Position numbers and translations under genes: made by a program. A DNA stretch of 64,000 bases. Origin: Lutjanus erythropterus. Lineage: Eukaryota; Chordata; Actinopteri; Lutjaniformes; Lutjanidae. The stretch is taken from the NCBI GenBank assembly GCA_020091685.1, contig CM034609.1, positions 19,574,204 through 19,638,203 on the forward strand, written 5' to 3'. The notes beneath the pieces were generated by a model that saw only the letters and a list, made by a program, of their open reading frames with translations, was not told where the DNA came from and ran no database searches. How positions within the stretch are numbered: the first letter of the stretch is position 1; every line of letters begins with the position of its first letter. Positions 33,961 to 46,060 of this stretch are shown piece by piece.

Positions 33961-35376
33961 TACAGTGCTACCTCTGTATTTCACAACTACAGCAGAATGA
34001 TGTTAGTTAGCAAAGGGCTAACATGACTACAATGATACTAAGACCACCTGTGTTAAAAAATGGACTGTTTACACTCAGTTTGATAAAAAAAAAAAGAAAA
34101 AAAAAAACTTCTACCAAATAGTTTTCAGTGCCGCTCACGTCACTGGGTACCATGTTTCTTTTCTGCTTATTGTGTGCATGCAAACCAGAGGGAAATCTGT
34201 TGCTGATGAACATAATAAAAACAAACGAAAGTCATTTTCTTCTGTGGTATAAACAGTTAGTCATTTCACATGAGGACAGCATTATTGTGGATTTTATTTA
34301 GTCATGCTTATTATAGAAAATAAAAAGAAACGTCTGAGAGGAAGATTGAGTTTGCCCTTTTGTTTGAGTTCTGTGCTCAATCCAATGGAACGGCACATTT
34401 TATCTGATGCATTGTATCTATTTGATCAGCCCGCCTGTCTCTGTCTGTCCACTCGCCAACACATGATGCTGTCTTTATTTATCTGTCTCCCTGCTTTTAT
34501 TTCCCTCTCTCTCTGACTGTCTGTCTGCACACACGTCCTCACTGTCTGTCTACCTGCCAGCCTGCAGACAGACAACACAGACCTGTATGTTTATGTATGG
34601 GTTCATTAACAGGCATTGACAGCTTGTGAAGGAGAGTACCATTAACATCGCATGTATTCCCAAGTGGTGATCCTGCCGTGAGTGTTGCGCTCTGTCTCTG
34701 TGTTTTACATGCGTAGTGGGTGACCGTAGTGAAGGAGGAGCTGGGGGGGGGAGGTGTGGGACGAGTGGCAATTACAGGGCCAGTTATAGTGTGTTAGCCT
34801 GCTCGACGGGCCACGCTTGGCATGGATCCCTATTTTAAGGGAATTTAAAAGCACTAGACTCGACTCTATTGTGTGACCCCATCTCTCTGTCTCCTCCTCC
34901 TCCATCCATCGCTACCTTCCAGTCATGATTCAGTCCTGTTTTTAATCTCACCAGGCCTCAGTGGGGCCTGAAAGCACAGGGACTGGGCAGCATGCCTAGA
35001 TGACCCTAGGTAATATGGAAATGGATAGACCAAGCCCACTCACAGCCCCTCACGGACCCACTCATTCACATACACAGAGGTGCCCGCCGTATAGCTCGCA
35101 TTCGCAGACCGTTGACTCTTAACTTTCCATCAGAGCTGTTTCACCTGAAATATTTTTTTTTGCCAAAAGAGCAACATTCTCCCCTCTTCGGAGCCCTTTT
35201 GTCCCCTGCTCCCTCTACCTCTGCAGAAAGGCCGGTGTTATGTAACTGCACCAGATTCCCTCCCGCGTGCTCACACCACAGGTCAGAGAGCTCACACTGA
35301 AGAGCCACTGATCGCTTCGAGTGAAGTGCGCCACTTAGAAAAGTTTCTGATAGGAGAGTCTGGTCGGTGCATCGCA
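33961..35376. other. Unique non-coding DNA, candidate regulatory block
   Basis: 34590-35010 is complex and GC-balanced, including CCACGCTTGGCATGGATCCC near 34811, and may be a conserved element. 34400-34560 is pyrimidine-rich. No exon is recognised. Confidence 0.4.
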
Positions 35377-36192
35377 CAGAGGTGGCAAAAGTACACACAG
35401 TCTTTACTCAAGTAGATGTGCAAATACGTGTGTCTGGTAAAAGCACTTATTCAACTTCTGTACCGAGGTAAAAGTGAAAAAGTACAGACTCTAAAATGTA
35501 AAATAAAGTCACCCTCTGAAGGACATTTTTGTCTGTTTCGTCCTGTTACTTCTTTTATGTCATGTTACATCTTGTTACATCTTTTTCCGTCTTGTTCCGT
35601 CTTTTATGTCTTCTTACATCTTGTTATGCCTACGTCTTCTTGAATCTTTTACGTCTTTTATGTTGTTTTTTGTCTTGTTATGTCTTCCTTGTCTTTTTCC
35701 ATATTTTTATGTCATGTTACATCCTATTATGTCTTTTACAATTTTCTAGGTCTTTTATGTCTTGTTATATCCTGTTGCATCTTTTGTCTTGTTACATCTT
35801 TTACGACTTTTTACATCTTTTGTGCGTCTTTTATGTCTTGTTATGGCTTTTTTCTTTTAAGGCCTACACCTTGTTACATCTTCTACACCTTTTTACGTCT
35901 TGTTACTTCTTTTGTTGTAATTGTTCTTCATCCTGTTACATTTTTTTTTACGTCATGTTACATCTTCCTACGTCTTTTATGTCTTGTTACGACTTCTTTG
36001 TCTCGTAAGGCCTAAATTATCAATGTTTCCCTTCAAATGCATTAAAACTGAAGTAACAAGCCTGTTTTGAAAATGTAGGGAGCAAAAGTTAAGTGCTGTC
36101 AGAAAAAGAATTGCTCAATTAAAGTAAAGATACCTGAAGAGTCTGCTTAGTACAGTAACAAAGTATTTGTACTTTGTTACTTCACAGCTCTG
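35377..36192. mobile_element. hAT-like element with 8 bp target duplication and internal minisatellite
   Basis: The left terminus is CAGAGGTGGCAAAAGTAC and the reverse complement of the right terminus is CAGAGCTGTGAAGTAAC. The flanking octamers are GCATCGCA (35369-35376) and GCATCACA (36193-36200), 7 of 8 identical, as expected for a hAT insertion. The centre (about 35535-36005) is a degenerate tandem array of 9-11 base units such as CTTGTTACAT and CTTTTACGT, which creates long but meaningless reading frames. Confidence 0.75.
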
Positions 36193-36200
36193 GCATCACA

Positions 36201-39074
36201 CCTATACACACTCCCAGTTTTTACGCTCTAGTTCTGTTGTAGTGAAGTTATGTGGCCTTCTGGAGTCAGAGCCTGCTGTGTATTTCTCATCACCCAGCAT
36301 CATTTTTCCACTCAAGAATAAATTTATGCTTGAGAGACAGGATACACTAAAACTCCAAAGTTGACCCTCTCCCCCGCTCTCCCTCACACACTCCCGTCGT
36401 AATTTGTCTGCCCACTGGTTTCACTTATTAAGTTTCAAAAGGTTTCTGGGCAACGTGGTTTGAGAAAGGGAAAAAAAGGAACCATGGCATTTTTTTGGCA
36501 CACCACTCTGCCCGTCTTGCCCAGAACGAGGAGGTTACCATGGCATCAGTGGGCACCTCATAAAGCAGACCATTGTTGGTGCTTGTGTGTGTGTGTATGT
36601 GTGCATGTGTGTGTGTGTGTGTGTGTGTGCCACATTGAATTGCATGGCAACAACCTCTGGGCACCACTAGCGCTAGCAAGAAGCTCAAATCTTGCACGGG
36701 GCAGTGCCAGCCTGCGATACAACATAAACATGAACTTTCCAGAATCTCTTCAGTCTGTTTTATTCTGATTTCTTCTCTACCTGCTTCTCTCATTTCCTCA
36801 CTCACACACTAACATTTTTCCACCAAACCTATAAGTCCGTCAGCAAAGAAAGCGCAAGATCCCATAATTGTTCCTCAGATCATGATTTATAATTCCCAAA
36901 CACAAAAATAATGTGCTGTCAAAGGTTAGCAAATCAGGAAGGGTCTGGAGTGTATTTTTTGTGCAGTGGCGTGTGCAGATTTTCATTAAAGCTAGAAAAT
37001 GACTGAGAAACATGCACTGCATGCTTAAAGAATGGCCACCTTAATTAGAAAATGAGCCCGCAATCTAAAATAACCTGAGGGGGAAAACAGAAACGCTTTA
37101 TTTTCTTGTCTTCTCGAGTCAGATCCATTAGCGGTGAAGGGGTATAATACAGGTTTGTTTGTAATTGTTTCAGTTCCAAATAGCCCAAAACACTAAGTTA
37201 CTATGTGTGAAAATCTGGACACAATTTGTGGTTGGAAAAAAAAAAAGAAAAGCGAGAGCAGGGAAGGAAAGGAGCTATTTTCAGTTTATAAAAGTTTTGG
37301 TGGGAGTTGAAAGGCGTGGGTGACAACAACCTTTGACAGGTGTACGCTCTCTGGCTCACTGCAACCTTTGTGTTGGAGTTAAGGCCTGAATGTGTTTGGA
37401 GTTGTGAGCTGCAGATTAAGTATGGAATAAGGACGAGACAGTCCGAGGTGAGACGTGGGTCCTCTGGCTCACTCTGCTGGTGCGTTTGGAGAACTGCAGA
37501 CAGTGATGCTAATGCAGCTCTCAAGACGTCTCAAAGAGAAGGTTTAAAGCATGTGTGGAAACACTTTAAAACACATGTTTAACTAACTAATGTATAATTA
37601 ATGCATGACTCATGATGACTTAATGCATGAATGAATGCAGGGAGTATCCTTGAAGTCCTGTTGCTCACCATAAACAAATGATCACATCACTATGAATTTA
37701 TGTGATTATTTAACGATTAATGGATGTTGATTCACGCTTCGTACAGTAATTCATGTGCCACCAAATTAGCTGGAAATGGGAATTTCACACAAAAAAAAAA
37801 AACCCCACACCCTACAGCTCACAGACTCAGCTGACCAGTACTACACCAGTACATTCACCACTGAATCACCATAAGTCACCTAAGACTCTGCTTTTTGTTA
37901 AGTCTAAGAAATGTGTTCATTGTTCTGTTGTATATGCCACTGTTTACCATCTGATGTGAGTTTTGTCATGTCATGGTTCATCAGGCCCCACTTTATTTTA
38001 AGATGTAGCAGGCTGTACTTTGCATCAGTTTAGACCAAAACATTTTAGAAATAATATATTCTTCATTAGACAGTATTAAATCATTTAGTAGACTTCATTA
38101 GAGGCTAATTAGGGACACAGTACAACAGAACTGTACTGTAAACTAAAGTGTATTATTTACAGTTAGAGCTTTCTTATGGTATTACGGTATCTTATCATCA
38201 ATTATTTGTTTTACTCAAAAGTAAATCACTTCTCCTTAGCAATCTAATTGTATGGTTTCAGGAAAAGTAGTTTTTTTAAATGGTAACCTCAGTGTGTTAT
38301 TTTAGTTTGTGTTTATAGTTTATTTATAGTTTAGAATATATAGTGTATAGTAGTATGTAGTTTTTAAAATATGGATAGTTTGTTAAGTGTAATGACTTTC
38401 TCATGTTTTTAACCTGACTTAACGTTTGGTTGAGTGAATTTATAAAAACTAAAACAACAGTTTCAGGTCGGTTTTACATCTTACATAATACATTATTTGA
38501 TCACAAATCGACAATACGCTTTTGTCTGGCATTACATTTAACCTTGTCTCCACGTCTCCAGGAGAAAAACGCAGCTCAAATGCAGGGAGGAAAATCTGGA
38601 AGAGACACGGACATCATGATGTCAGACGCACAAAGAGTAACCTAACTGGCACGCTTTTACTGAAATAACAATAGCAGGTTAGGGGATCGGGGTGTAATTT
38701 CAACCTGTTATAGTCCACAAAGGTAGACTGAAGCAGAACACTGAATGAAAAACATTACATTACTTCAACTACTGCTGAAAATAACCTTTTCTGTTTTGTG
38801 GCATATGATCCAATTCATGTAGTCAGTATGGGTTGAAAATCTTTGCTTTCGTTCTTTCTTTTGTTGTTGTGTTTCTGTCGCTCTGTTTTAATTAAAAGAA
38901 ATTAAATTAATTAATTCATGCATCATGTATTAGGTATGTGTTAGTGAAGGATATGTTTTGTACCCTTGATTAATTGTTCCTAAACTTAATTCTTGAGAGA
39001 AGACATGAGTGAACTGTAGTTTCTTAGAAAACGATCTGACAGAGAGTCATACTGGAAAAGCTTTGTATAAAACC
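36201..39074. other. Unique non-coding DNA with a TG microsatellite
   Basis: A (TG)n tract lies at 36583-36629 between two segments with repeated ATGGCA-type motifs (36483, 36538, 36643). 37320-37540 is complex and unique. 37590-39070 is AT-rich. No exon is recognised. Under the NFI interpretation this is upstream of the NFI gene. Confidence 0.4.
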
Positions 39075-39330
39075 CTGCACTGCAAAAAAAGAAAAAAAAA
39101 AAATCATACAGGACTTTAGTGGAATCAACTAATTGTTTCTCATTAACTTAACACAAATATTCAAGTTTTCTTTGCTCAAGTTAATCAAATAAGTTTGTCT
39201 AACTTGAAGTCTTTTGACTTGAAATGATGAGTTGAATGAATGTGCTGTACAGAGTTCAATCAACTCATTAAATTTCTAAAGAAACATTATCAGCATAGCA
39301 GACTTCCCAGCATGCATTGTGTGAGAGTGA
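39075..39330 (+). repeat. AT-rich dispersed repeat, partner of 45240-45740
   Basis: It begins CACTGCAAAAAAAGAAA and ends near GACTTCCCAGCATGCATTGT. The segment with TTTCTAAAGAAACA, TCAGCAT and GACTTCCCAGCATGCATTG reappears in reverse complement at 45583-45640 (CAATGCACGCTGGGAAGTC, TGCTGATG, TCTTTAGAAAC). The two copies are therefore in inverted orientation about 6.3 kb apart. Confidence 0.65.
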
Positions 39331-40954
39331 AGACCCTTTTTTTTATAGTTTGAAGAAACCTTATATGATGAAAACCTACTATGTGTTTAATGTGTCTATA
39401 TTTTTGAAATTAAAACAATGAGGTTGTTTTAGCAGTGGTTTTGATTGGAAAGGGAACCATATTTGGTTTGACAATAATAAGGCTAACTCACTGATACAAT
39501 AACAATAAATCATTACTGTTGGTTAATGTTTTAGCCTCTCACACTACAAAACATGCACTGTTTTTGTTAGATTTCTCAGTGTTTATTTTCTGTATCGCAA
39601 GCCACAACTGGCTTTCATTCATTCATCTGGTTTGAAAATCATCAACTTGCGAACTTTAAAATTGCTTGAGACCCGCGAATCAACTGTGAATATTTAAAGT
39701 CAAGGTTACTTTATTATCACGTAACACAGTCGCAGACTTTTCTAAACAGTCTCAGCATTATAATAACACAACTTTGACAGAAACAGAATTTCGCAGCATG
39801 TGGGTTTGAAGCCTTTGCGGGCCGCTTTTCGGTCTGGAATGAAAGAAAAACTTATTTAAAAATGTCATAAACTATGATATGCATTTTGACACTCGTGTAA
39901 AATACTTGTGATCAGCAATAAATGAGCTCAGACATGTAAAAGTACCAGCGCGGTGTTGTGAAGAGCGACCTAAGAGGGTTCAAACTGATCGCAACTTATA
40001 TATATGCAGCCACCTGGAACAGACTTCCACTCTTGCCAAATACATGCCATGTTTAGCCTGGCTGCTATGTGTGTCTGTGTGTGTGTCTATGTGTGTGTTG
40101 TCAGGTCTGTTACTGTGGTGCTAGTTTGCAGCATGTGGCCCACAGATTAACGCTTTAAATGAGACTCTCTCCTGTTCTCAATGCCCCCTCTGTTTGCTTA
40201 CAAGGCCCGGGTGAGACAGAGTGGAAGGATTTGAGAGGGTTTTTGTATCTCCTCCTGTTCAGAGGGGGGCATCCTATTATGAGTGGAAAAGCTAAGGGAG
40301 GGCATGGTCACAAAGGGTTAAAACCTGAGAGTGTCTTTTTTTGGCATAATATGCAGAATTGGCTTTTTTTTTTTTTTTTAAAGACATGTGGAAAACGGCT
40401 CCAAACAGATTTTAGTGTAAGACAGGTGCCAGCTCCGCCATCTGCTTTCAGTTTTACCTCCCTGCCTGTCTGCTCTCAGCCGATCCCCTCCTCTCTCCAC
40501 AATCCCGATTCATCCATCTCTCTCCTTTTCCCTCGTCCACCAATCAGATCAGTTTGACACTCTCCCCATCATGTGCTGGCACACACCCTCTAATTTCTTC
40601 CAGGTACCTGGAAGAAATTAAAAATGGGGAGAAATCAAATCAAAAGGGAAATTTATTAACCTCAGGTATGACATCTTTGGAAAATATTGGGTATTACATT
40701 TGCAAGTGTATGTGTATACTCACATGGATGGATTAGGGACTGTGTGAAAATTATTAGGCAGGGAATTGGGGTTAAAAAAGAGGGAGGGTTATATTTTTTT
40801 TTTGTGGTTGAAGTGAGGGTAGTCAGGCATTTTTGGGAGAGCACAGGAGGGTCTTTTAACTTTTTCTCATTCCCTGATTTATTTTATGCTTCTCCCGTCA
40901 CTTGTGAGGTTTATTGTAAAAAGAAACACACACAGACTCACACACATATAATAA
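39331..40954. other. Unique non-coding DNA with a perfect 30 bp palindrome
   Basis: Contains TATATATATGCAGCCACC near 39998-40015, a TG-rich stretch at 40068-40100 and a T-run at 40366-40379. The palindrome at 40591-40620 is listed separately. No exon is recognised. Confidence 0.4.
40591..40620. repeat. Perfect 30 bp palindrome
   Basis: The arm TAATTTCTTCCAGGT is followed immediately by its exact reverse complement ACCTGGAAGAAATTA, with no loop. Outer arms TCTCCCCAT (40561-40569) and ATGGGGAGA (40624-40632) extend the inverted symmetry with unequal spacing. The sequence could extrude as a cruciform or be a recent inverted duplication. Confidence 0.85.
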
Positions 40955-41240
40955 TTTGAAGGAGAAATCTGTTATATATTTACTGTAATAAATCATAAAA
41001 TGACCATATGTCATCAGATACTAAGGAAACATGCTAAATTGAAATACTCTCTGACAACAACACTACAATCAGTGTCCTCCTTTCAAATTTCTATCCTGAC
41101 CCTTAACTTGCATCATTTTCTGCCTGTTTCACATCAGTTAGAGTTCCAGTTAATGCCGGATGTTTGCTTCGTACTCATTTTTCTATGCATTGTTGTTACA
41201 CATTGCTCCTCTAATTTAAACATTTTAAAGTAACTCTAAC
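40955..41240 (+). repeat. Dispersed repeat related to 48050-48140
   Basis: It shares GAAGGAGAAATCTGTTATAT, ATAAAATGACCAT, TGTCATCAGA and GGAAACATGCT with 48060-48145, and ends ATTGCTCCTCTAATTTAAAC, like the TTAAAGGAGCAATATG end at 46775. Non-coding. Confidence 0.55.
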
Positions 41241-42361
41241 ATAATTTTATTTTCCCCCATCCCACAAATGTATCAATATCCTATTTAGCTTTTTTTTTTC
41301 CAGAAATCATTAGCAGCTATTTATTATTTTATGGTAAGACTTTCTCATGTTTGCCCTAAATATATTGTCTACAGATATTTAGGAGATGGTATTGATAAAT
41401 CAATGGTGTACAGAAAACAATATTAATGCAAAAGAGGGCTTTGCTTTTTTGTCAAATGAAATACACAACACATCTTCATATCTACACAACAGAATAGGTT
41501 AATTGCCACTGACTTCCAAAACAATGTATATCGATGTATATTATTGGTTTGGGCAGGTTTAGGCACAAAAACGGCTTGGTTAGGTTTAGAAAAAGACTGT
41601 GCTGGGTTAAAATAAGTGTGTTACGTTATGTATGTCATGTATTTATCCATCAGTGTCACCTTTATGTGTGCTGAAGCGTCACTTCCTCATTTATTTAGGC
41701 TTTGTCCTGTCTTGGCTTCAAGCATTCAGATGATTCTAGGGTTTTAAAAAATACAACAAACATCTAAAAAACAGATTCAACCAGATCTGATCTCAGAAAT
41801 CTTTGGTTCTTCTAAGATGAAAAAAATGTATTTTTTTCTATAGCCATCAACAAGCATCAGAAGCCAAAACAAAATACACTCCTACATTGCAAATCATCAG
41901 ACTCAAGGTGCTTTTTACCATTCAAATGGCTACAATTATGCACCCTTTAACTCTGACACACAGAAAAGTGTTTTTATCCGTTCACTTAATTAATTCTATT
42001 TGTTCTGATGGGTACAATTCACCTTCTTCCCCTTTTGAAACTTCATGTATTTTGTTTTTCTTTTAGTAACATATATCTTCTTTTCTCTCAGTGTTATTGG
42101 ACAGGACCTGGAGGATTAGCTAACATGGTGATTTGGAAACTTGAATTTAATTCTGAAAATGTAATTTTATTGTGCAATTTTATCAGAATCAGCTTTATTT
42201 GCCAAGTATGTGCACACAGTAAGGAATTTGACCCTATTTTCATTCCATTGCTTTCAATATACTTGCATAGAAATAGACATAACAGCTAAGAACAAGGGCA
42301 GAACAAGAAGAGACAGGACTATAGGAGGTCCAAGGAGAGACATCAGAAGCCAGGTGTGTTT
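41241..42361. other. AT-rich non-coding DNA with a retroposon-like tail
   Basis: 42183-42240 (ATCAGAATCAGCTTTATTTG, CCAAGTATGTGCACACAGTA, GGAATTTGACC) resembles the 3' tail of a fish retroposon. Otherwise nothing is recognised. Confidence 0.45.
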
Positions 42362-42676
42362 TTAAAAGGACAAATAAACCCCAAGATCAAAAATACACAT
42401 TTTCCTCTTAGTGCTATTTATCCATCTAGACTGTTCAGTGTGAGGTAAGGAGTTTATCAGCCGAGATGTCTGTCTCTTCTCCAATATAATGGGACTAAAT
42501 GACAGTAGGGAGTGCCAAAAAAAGGGTCATGAGTTCAGGATCGAGACACTGGTGGTGAATTTTTTGATTTTCCAAAACTCTGGACCTTACACCAAAACAA
42601 TACTGATGAATAAACAGCACTACAGGTGAGAGGAAAAATATGTATCTTTGATTTTTTTGGGTGAACTGCCCTTTAA
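42362..42676. mobile_element. TTAA-flanked MITE (AAGGACAAATAAACC family)
   Basis: The left end is TTAAAAGGACAAATAAACCC and the reverse complement of the right end, starting just outside the terminal TTAA, is TTTTAAAGGGCAGTTCACCC. Both are followed by an AAATACACATTTTCCTCT or AGATACATATTTTTCCTCT block. TTAA lies at 42362-42365 and 42673-42676. It is 315 bp with no coding capacity. Confidence 0.7.
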
Positions 42677-43539
42677 AATGATGTTCCATAGTACAAACCT
42701 ACTCCTGCATGAAATGTGCTGCGAGTGTGTTGCTCAAACTCTTATGTGCAACAGTCTGCCCCAGAGAGAGGGAATTTAATTTTAGCGCAAGCATGTTTCT
42801 TTTTTGGAAAAGATGCAATTTCTTGTGAAAAATATCAACTTTAATGGCCAGCTAGATGACTTATGAAAATACATAAAAGTGAAAACACATTGTTGGCTCC
42901 TCTCTCTGCAGCTTCCCCAGGAGAAATGGGGCCAAGCCTCATTTAAAGTGCGGCGCCTGAGCCGTGTCGCTCGGTTCACAAATCTGGGGCTTTAACCTGG
43001 TGGTTTCTTCCTGGAATGAGGCCGCTGCTAATGAGCCCGTCAGGACAAAGGTGAGATCTAAATGAGCGGGAAGAAAAGTAAACAAGCCAGGTGACAAATT
43101 GCAAATAAGCGAACATCAAGTAGCCTAGATGGAGATTCTGTCCGTGCATACAAACCAGTGACTGTCAGTGTTGTAAAGAGTTGTTGAGGCCAGACTTTTT
43201 GTTTTGGAGACTCTTATAGCGTGCAGGTGCTCTTTTCAAAGGAAGCCCTCTCCGTCGGGCACTTCTTGGCCCGTGTTGAATGTTGGGCTCCCAGGGTGTT
43301 TGTTTGGGTTCTGTTTTGTATGCTTAGTGTCTATGCCTGCTTGATACCTATTCCTCTTTTCTTCTGTTATTTAAGCACACATTTTCTCAGGGAACGCTTG
43401 CAAGGCTTTCCAAAACATATAACCTGCTCACAAAGACTGTAGGTCACTTTTTCCATTTACAAAAAGAAAAAGAAAAGAAGCAACAGGAGTCTTAGTTACA
43501 AGTTCACAGGCCTTATATAGTCATGTAACACATTTGAGC
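42677..43539. other. Complex unique non-coding DNA, candidate conserved element
   Basis: 42890-43130 is balanced in composition and unique (GGGGCCAAGCCTCATTTAAA, GCTCGGTTCACAAATCTGGG, GCCGCTGCTAATGAGCCCG). It has the appearance of a conserved regulatory element. No exon is recognised. Confidence 0.4.
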
Positions 43540-44100
43540 CTGACCAAACTCTTAAGTTTTATCAACTACTAATCATTTATTGAGATACTTTACTTTTCTT
43601 CTTTAAACTTAAATCCTAAATTGTATTTTTAAAAAAATATTGAGAAAATTGACTGAAATGAAAGTGAATAATGGTTAATATTTTGATGTTTTCAATTAAA
43701 ACCATTTAATTTTCAGTCCACAGCTCTCTGTGACCAATTTTTGAAATACATTTTTTTTTGTTTTTATAACTATTCAAGTTTATTTAAAGAAGAAAAGTAA
43801 ATGATCTCAACTAAAGATTATAGATCGGCAAGAGCTTATTTAGTTTATTGCAAAACCTAAGAGTTTGAATTAGGCTCAAAACTAAAAAAAATCTATTGCT
43901 GCCTTAAAATATTGAGTTTTCTCAGCTACATTATTATAACTCTATATGTTACTGATTTTTTACAACAAAAGGGCAGAACCTCTGCAGATACAGACATCAC
44001 CACACACTTCTACTGGGTCATAAGTGATGATCGAAAAGGGATTGTTTCTAAATCTTTTCACCGTTTTTTAGGAAAATGTAGCATATTATGCCTTTAAGAT
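43540..44100. repeat. AT-rich foldback repeat copy 2 followed by a second dispersed repeat
   Basis: 43540-43930 carries the same inverted arms as 33430-33960 (TTATTGAGATACTTTACTTT near 43577 and GAAGAAAAGTAAATGATCTC near 43788). 43950-44100 matches 4180-4380 (CTGCAGATACAGACATCACC, GGGTCATAAGTGATGA). Non-coding. Confidence 0.6.
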
Positions 44101-45239
44101 CTCAATGAAAAATAGGTCTTCAGTTTCACGCTACATTTAAATCCCGTCCGTGATTTTGGCCCACAGTCTCTCATCGTTTGTGTGTGTGTGTGAATCATCA
44201 GTGTGTCAGATGGAGCCTGTTGTGCCAGGCAGCCGGGCAGCGGCGGTGCCACTCTGTGTGGTCAGGGCACAGTGTGTCCTCTCAGCTGCTGTTTCGAATT
44301 CACAACTAACTTGACAGCAGCATCCTCACTCATTCACTGCAGCAGATGGTGGCGAGCTTGCTGTTCGCGTGTGCGCGTGTTTGCCCATTTCTTTTGGAGA
44401 GGCAGCTGTGGGAAGCAAAGCTTTGCCCACTGCTGCGTCCAGCTTCATGTGCAGGCAACAAAGAAGAGGACAATTGAAATGAAACTCTGGAGTCTGAAAG
44501 ATCAGAGAATCTCAAAAAAAAAGGACGCTCGCAGACAAGGCTTGAGCGAAATCTCCCGTATCACTCTGTTATCATCCAGAGAGGCCGCAGCCAGTTTCAT
44601 CAGAGAGTAATCCTTGAGATTATATCCCTGCATGGTGGACAATGAGCATATTGTTGTGATCTTGTTGCCGTAATCCAGCTCAGCACCATATGCAATAGAC
44701 AGCAACACTCTCTAGAGAGCTGCAGTGGTGAATAATACGCTGTCCAGTCTTAGCACAGCAATCCATCTGCCACCGGCTCTCCGCGTCTGAAAATATCTCC
44801 ACTGGAATCAACTCTGAGGCAGCATATTAGAGTGTACTCTCAATCTGTGTTTGTTCAGTTTTTAGTCAGGACGATGCCAAAATGCAGCTAGAAATTTCGC
44901 TCAAAAAAGGACCACAATGTGCTACATCCATTCAAGCCTCCTGCAGCCTGATATGAACATGATTTCAATTTTGGTCGTCACCTCGAGTGCACAGAGAGGA
45001 GATAGAGTCGAAATGAGGATGGGGTGAGGCCATCTGTTTTGTGGTAGAATCAGGGAGACAGAGGAAGAAATCTGGAGGAGCCGAGCAGGGACGCTGGAAG
45101 TCGGTCAAAGTTGGGGGGTGCAGAGTGGAAGTCAGTCTGTATGATGATATCATATTAAATGCTGCACGACGTTTTTTGGATTAATTTGAATGGCAGGATA
45201 TTTTATATGTAATAGTTATTCAAACAACCTGGACCAATT
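44101..45239. other. Complex unique non-coding DNA, candidate conserved element
   Basis: 44190-44830 is long, unique and compositionally balanced, unlike the surrounding AT-rich repeats. A 135-codon open frame at 44203-44610 resembles no protein I know and has no splice or promoter support, so I treat the region as non-coding. Confidence 0.4.
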
Positions 45240-45740
45240 TTTACAATATTTTACACTACAACACACAGCAGACTTCATTGTAAAAATAAACAATTAGTTT
45301 TAATTTGAAGAAATACGTGTCTTAAAGTTTTAAACTTATTGAATTTGAAAATATAAGTTGCCTAATTTTGTAACAATTCAAAACAAATACAATTTTCCAG
45401 TCAAATAAACTTGGTATTTATTCAGTTGTACTTGAGAAAACACGTTCAGTACATTTAACATATTAAGGTCAACCATGAACACTTCAATACTCAACTTCAT
45501 TGTGGTTTGAAGTGTTTTTATTATTGTGGAAACAAACAACCATGACTTATCTTTAAAATGTCTCAGGAGAGTTGTAACCATCAATGCACGCTGGGAAGTC
45601 TGCCAAATATGCTGATGTTGTGTCTTTAGAAACTTAATATGTGTTAAGTGAACTCTTTATAGTACACTGATTCAACTTAAGTCAAAAGACTTTGAGTCAC
45701 ATTTATTCTGATGTTCTGACAATATAAGATCTGACTGTTA
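45240..45740 (-). repeat. AT-rich dispersed repeat, inverted partner of 39075-39330
   Basis: See 39075-39330. The best-conserved block is CAATGCACGCTGGGAAGTC at 45583. The right flank has AACTTAAGTCAAAAGACTTT, matching AACTTGAAGTCTTTTGACTT at 39201 in reverse complement. Confidence 0.6.
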
Positions 45741-45814
45741 CATACAGACAAATGCATACAAATTTTAAGTTCAATCAACTGGAATGAATCTGTCTATTTA
45801 GAGCTACTATAAGG

Positions 45815-46060
45815 ATACTATAAAACAGTCTCAATTCATTACTGATGCCTCCATAAGACTGACATAATCACACAAGACCATCGATGAGAACAGGGTATTT
45901 CTGTATTCTTGTTTTCAATGTCTGCCACCGAGTTTGTTCACCTTGAAATGAGATGAAATGAACATGTTTACATTTATCCAGGTAAAGTTACAGTGAGTGG
46001 TACATTAGTCGGTTAATATTAAGCAGGAGAACATTTTTCTTTAGATTACATCCTTAGTTA
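45815..46060 (+). repeat. Dispersed repeat, copy 2 of a pair (partner 13490-13740)
   Basis: Aligned blocks are given at 13490-13740. The orientation is the same. Non-coding. Confidence 0.6.

Noticed and set aside
35529-36008. 159-codon frame rich in Cys, Tyr, Phe, Leu
   Set aside because: It is created by the tandem repeat inside the hAT-like element; a second frame over the same array is also open with the same composition.
44203-44610. 135-codon frame on the + strand
   Set aside because: No recognisable protein, no splice or promoter support; kept only as a candidate conserved non-coding block.
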